NCBI GenBank assembly: GCA_012510335.1
Contig: JAAZIF010000109.1
Coordinates: 1 to 16,173 of the forward strand
Direction: 5' to 3'
Length of the DNA: 16,173 nt
DNA from: Methanomicrobiales archaeon
GTDB taxonomy: Archaea; Halobacteriota; Methanomicrobia; Methanomicrobiales; Methanoculleaceae
Within the stretch, counting starts at the first letter, position 1. Every line of letters begins with the position of its first letter. Under the pieces are notes generated by a model, which saw only the letters and a list, made by a program, of their open reading frames with translations, was not told the origin of the DNA and did no database searches. Of this stretch, positions 13,612-16,173 are shown in pieces. The position numbers were made by a program, and so were the translations under genes.

Positions 13612-15411
13612 TCAGACCTCTTTTGGTATCCTGATTGTGAAAGTACTCCCCTCACTCACTACACTTACCACGGTTATTTCTCCTCCATGCAACTGGATGT
13701 ATTTATTCGCAATAGCGAGTCCCAGACCCATTTGACCGCCCTTACGATTCAATTTACCAGCACCCCCGATGTAGAACGGCTCAAAGATCGATTCAATGGC
13801 ATCAGATGGGATACCAGTGCCATTATCACACACCATGATATAATGGTTTTTATTTGATACTGTATAACGTATTTGTACTTCCTTTGGTGGCACATTATAC
13901 TTAATAGCATTAGATACCAGATTCTCAACTACCTGGTGAAGCAGATCAGGATCTCCCCATATACGAGCACTATCGGATATTTCGTTGCTGATCCGGGCCT
14001 CCCGGTCATAGTCACCCCCGGTAATGACCGAATCAACGAGGTCATGGAGTGATACTTCGCGGATAGTGGGCTCAATACGGCCCATCAGGAGCAGGCTCAA
14101 CCTGACCATCCTCTCCACCACGGCCTGCTCCTGACGGGCACAGAGAAGGCAGACCGTAAGACACTTCTTTGCCTCCTCTGTAAGCCCGTAATACCCGGGA
14201 TCATCGATAACTATCTGGAGATAACCGATGAGCGGCTGGAGCGGCGTGCGCAGCTCGTGAGATATGGTAGTGACGAACTCCTTCCACTGGTCGATCTCCC
14301 ACGCCATCTGCTTGCAGGCGAGTCGCTGCCGTCTTATCTCAGTGGTGTCACGTGCCGACCCCATTATGCCGATGAGATCGCCTCTGCCTCCGTACATCGG
14401 GGCGATCATGACGGAGAAGGTATGGCGATCGCCCGCAATCTCCAGATCGAGACCGTATTGAGCGGTCTTCTCCGTATCCATCACCTTCTGGATCTGTTCC
14501 ATATGCTGCACGGCCAGATCATCGGGCAGGAGGGCGTCCGCACCTAGGCCGATAAGATCGCCGGGAGAGACGCCATACTCGGGTGCGCGCATCCAGGAGA
14601 AGTGGAGGATGCGGCCCGCAGTATCCTGCACGAAGAAGATGTCATTTGACTGATGTATAAGATGCATCAGGCGATCGTTTGACTGGAGAAGATCATCCCG
14701 CTCGCTCCTGAGGCTGCCGGTATCCACAACTGTGCATTCAAAGAGGTTCTCAGGGATCAGCGCCCGGCAGGAGAGGAGGACCGCATGTGAATCGCCGCTC
14801 CGCGCAAGGAAGGTCATCTCCATATTTCCGATGTAGCCCTCCTTCTTCATCTCCTCGATGAACCGGGCCTTTGTAACCCCATTCACCCAGAGCATCTCTG
14901 CCGGGAGGCCAGCCAGTTCATGGGGCGCATAGCCGAGGATCCCGGCAAACCGGCGACTCGCACAGATAAGCCGGAGCGTCTCTGGTTCACATAGGAATTT
15001 TGCATCGCTGGCGTTCTCGATGAGTCTCTTATACCTGGAGACGGCAAGGTTTGAGTGCTGTGAGAAGAGGGCCATAGCCCCGAAGAACCAGAAGAATGTC
15101 ATCACATATAACCCTGGAACTGTGAGATCCACGGTGAAACCGAGTGCAATGTAGCGGAGATGGATGAGGACAAACCCGGCAACCAGGAGTGCGGTCATCT
15201 GGAGTGCGTGCCTGGGAAACCAGAGAACCGCAAAGAGGATAGGTACGTAGCAGAGCAGGGGAAAGAAGAGATAGATACCGGACTCCAGCCAGGCTGCCGT
15301 CAACATGAGCGATATTGCCGAAAATGACAATATCACGATCATTTTAACGACATCCGTCTCACTGAAGAGGTCTTCCCGGAAAAGAGCACCTGAATGCAGA
15401 TCTGGAACCAT
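13612..15411 (-). CDS. Membrane-bound PAS sensor histidine kinase
   Basis: A 599-residue kinase: about four membrane helices (24-42, 46-64, 70-90, 98-116), two PAS domains (about 126-236 and 240-356), then a HisKA segment with phospho-acceptor H385 (TISHELRTP) and an HATPase domain with N-box NLVSNAIKY (497-505), G1 DNGTGIP (529-535), F-box FEPF (543-546) and G2 GLGLAI (562-567). All catalytic motifs look intact. The PAS domains lack an obvious Cys/His cofactor signature, so the signal is unknown. The start at ATG 15411 is supported by a TATA box at 15444-15450, which leaves a leader of about ten bases; there is no strong ribosome site, and ATG 15342, just before the first helix, is an alternative. 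It phosphorylates the receiver encoded next. Confidence 0.92.
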   Translation of the reverse strand: MVPDLHSGALFREDLFSETDVVKMIVILSFSAISLMLTAAWLESGIYLFFPLLCYVPILFAVLWFPRHALQMTALLVAGFVLIHLRYIALGFTVDLTVPGLYVMTFFWFFGAMALFSQHSNLAVSRYKRLIENASDAKFLCEPETLRLICASRRFAGILGYAPHELAGLPAEMLWVNGVTKARFIEEMKKEGYIGNMEMTFLARSGDSHAVLLSCRALIPENLFECTVVDTGSLRSERDDLLQSNDRLMHLIHQSNDIFFVQDTAGRILHFSWMRAPEYGVSPGDLIGLGADALLPDDLAVQHMEQIQKVMDTEKTAQYGLDLEIAGDRHTFSVMIAPMYGGRGDLIGIMGSARDTTEIRRQRLACKQMAWEIDQWKEFVTTISHELRTPLQPLIGYLQIVIDDPGYYGLTEEAKKCLTVCLLCARQEQAVVERMVRLSLLLMGRIEPTIREVSLHDLVDSVITGGDYDREARISNEISDSARIWGDPDLLHQVVENLVSNAIKYNVPPKEVQIRYTVSNKNHYIMVCDNGTGIPSDAIESIFEPFYIGGAGKLNRKGGQMGLGLAIANKYIQLHGGEITVVSVVSEGSTFTIRIPKEV

Positions 15412-15443
15412 GAACTATGATGAGAACTATCCAACAAATCATA

Positions 15444-15450
15444 TATATAA
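15444..15450 (-). promoter_or_regulatory. TATA box of the kinase operon
   Basis: TTATATA on the minus strand inside a longer alternating AT run (15441-15450). It predicts transcription from near 15420, close to the ATG at 15411, so the message is nearly leaderless. Confidence 0.45.
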
Positions 15451-15515
15451 TGATCGAAATTTAAATGTGATAAAGAGACAAGAATTGATAAAATGTAAAC
15501 GAATATATCCATTTT

Positions 15516-15550
15516 CCGGGGATCGATCCCGAATATCCCCTTTTCCCCGG
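15516..15550 (+). promoter_or_regulatory. Palindromes in the leader region of the ArfC gene
   Basis: GGGATCGATCCC (15519-15530) is a perfect 12-base palindrome. CCGGGGA (15516-15522) also pairs with TCCCCGG (15544-15550), so two alternative structures are possible. AT-rich GAATATATCC at about 15501-15510 may be the TATA box. It could be an operator or a leader structure; I recognise no known riboswitch. Confidence 0.3.
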
Positions 15551-15602
15551 GCCGGGCGGAGAGGAGAGCGCAGATCGCACCGGACAGCAGGAGGAGAGAT
15601 AT

Positions 15603-15626
15603 ATGAAGATCATCGTGCAAACGTAG
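15603..15626 (+). CDS. Seven-codon leader ORF before arfC
   Basis: ATG 15603 has a strong SD (GGAGG 15590-15594, 8 bases away) and encodes MKIIVQT, then TAG 15624-15626. The arfC ATG follows 3 bases later in the same frame and has no ribosome site of its own, so translation of arfC may depend on ribosomes ending here. Confidence 0.4.
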   Translation: MKIIVQT

Positions 15627-15629
15627 CAT

Positions 15630-16173
15630 ATGCGCCCGTTTGTCTTCATCAATATCGCCATGAGCGCTGATGGGAAGATCTCGACGAGGGAGCGGCAGCA
15701 GGTGAGGATCTCAGGGACTGAGGACTTCTCGCGGGTTGACCGAATCAAGGCGGAGAGCGATGCTATTATGGTTGGCATCGGCACTGTTCTCGCCGACGAT
15801 CCCTCACTTACCGTTAAGTCCCCGGAGCTCCGGGCCAGGCGCCTAGCGGCTGGAGAGAGCGAACATCCCATCCGCATCGTGGTGGACAGCAGAGGAAGGA
15901 CACCACTGGATGCGGATATACTCCACAAAGGGGACGGGGGGCGTATCGTCGCGGTCTCGCGCGTAGCACCCCTTGAGAAGGTGGAAGCACTCGCAGAACA
16001 TGCCGACGTCATCGTCACAGGGAATGAGACCGTCGATCTTGAGGCGCTGCTTGCGGAACTCCATCGGCGGGGAGTCCGACGGTTGATGGTCGAGGGGGGC
16101 GGAACCCTGATCTGGACACTCCTTGAGCAGGGGTTCGTCGACGAACTCCAGACGTTCATTGGCAATATAATCA
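15630..16173 (+). CDS. arfC: 2,5-diamino-6-(ribosylamino)pyrimidinone 5'-phosphate reductase, 5' part
   Basis: Archaeal-type NAD(P)H reductase of riboflavin and F420/F0 precursor synthesis, reducing the ribosyl side chain to ribityl before deamination. The 181 residues in the window show the family's marks: FINIAMSADGKIST (6-19), AIMVGIGTVLADDPSLTVK (45-63), IRIVVDSRGRTPLDADIL (about 82-99) and LMVEGGGTLIWTLLEQGFVDEL (in the last 35 residues). The frame is open at the right edge; family members are about 220 residues, so roughly 40 are missing. There is no fused deaminase domain, as usual in archaea. The start ATG 15630 fits the family's N-terminus but lacks a close ribosome site; see the leader ORF just upstream. 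It is divergent from the kinase operon. Confidence 0.92.
   Translation, partial: MRPFVFINIAMSADGKISTRERQQVRISGTEDFSRVDRIKAESDAIMVGIGTVLADDPSLTVKSPELRARRLAAGESEHPIRIVVDSRGRTPLDADILHKGDGGRIVAVSRVAPLEKVEALAEHADVIVTGNETVDLEALLAELHRRGVRRLMVEGGGTLIWTLLEQGFVDELQTFIGNII

Noticed and set aside
15624..15626. TAG before arfC as a pyrrolysine codon
   Set aside because: The ArfC family N-terminus begins at the following ATG, no pyrrolysine insertion element is visible, and these methanogens are not usually pyrrolysine users; a leader stop is simpler.
15461..16165. 234-codon minus-strand open frame
   Set aside because: Antisense to arfC; the Ser/Arg-rich translation has no domain.
1..16173. tRNA, rRNA, CRISPR array or insertion sequence
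   Set aside because: I looked for T-loop motifs, regularly spaced repeats and transposase motifs and saw none that hold up.

Overview
The window looks like a piece of a methanogenic archaeal chromosome, most probably Methanomicrobiales (Methanoculleus-like). Grounds: archaeal TATA-type promoters placed about 25-30 bases upstream of short leaders, strong Shine-Dalgarno (SD) sites, an archaeal-type riboflavin-pathway reductase (ArfC), a PAS histidine kinase with a lone receiver, and small DUF5320 and NifX-like iron-cluster proteins of the kind common in anaerobes. No methanogenesis gene is present, so the taxon is an inference.

Layout. 1-646: a gene-poor stretch with inverted repeats and a possible gene remnant, ending in a promoter. 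647-8316: five co-directional genes joined by ATGA overlaps, a 26-base overlap and a 3-base gap, almost certainly one operon. 8317-8688: a spacer with a possible 43-codon ORF. 8689-9351: a TrpF-like isomerase whose substrate loop departs from the TrpF consensus. 9534-10310: two DUF5320 genes facing each other and sharing a promoter/operator motif. 10496-11740 (minus): a tandem ferritin-like protein, divergent from an Hsp20 gene (11941-12390), which is tail-to-tail with a NifX-like gene (12397-12843, minus). 13180-15411 (minus): a sensor kinase and a single-domain response regulator in one operon. 15630-16173 (plus): the 5' part of arfC, running off the window and preceded by a 7-codon leader ORF.

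The exciting part is the five-gene operon. It encodes a secreted, membrane-anchored beta-rich protein; a 1079-residue tubulin/FtsZ-superfamily protein with GGGTGSG and long coiled coils; a P-loop GTPase carried on about six membrane helices; a 571-residue cytoplasmic protein with one C-terminal membrane anchor; and a small N-terminally anchored protein with an outside beta-domain. Together they would place a nucleotide-driven filament or scaffold and a membrane GTPase inside the cell, with partner domains outside. This suggests a membrane-remodelling or membrane-sensing machine distinct from ordinary FtsZ division. Divergent tubulin-like proteins of this general kind have been described in bacteria and archaea (Makarova and Koonin, 2010), but I do not know of a functional description of this archaeal cassette.

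The central block (9.5-12.9 kb) reads as an iron-cluster/stress group: DUF5320 pair, ferritin-like protein, Hsp20 and NifX-like protein. The NifX-like protein ends in a Gly/Arg-rich tail resembling those of the DUF5320 proteins.
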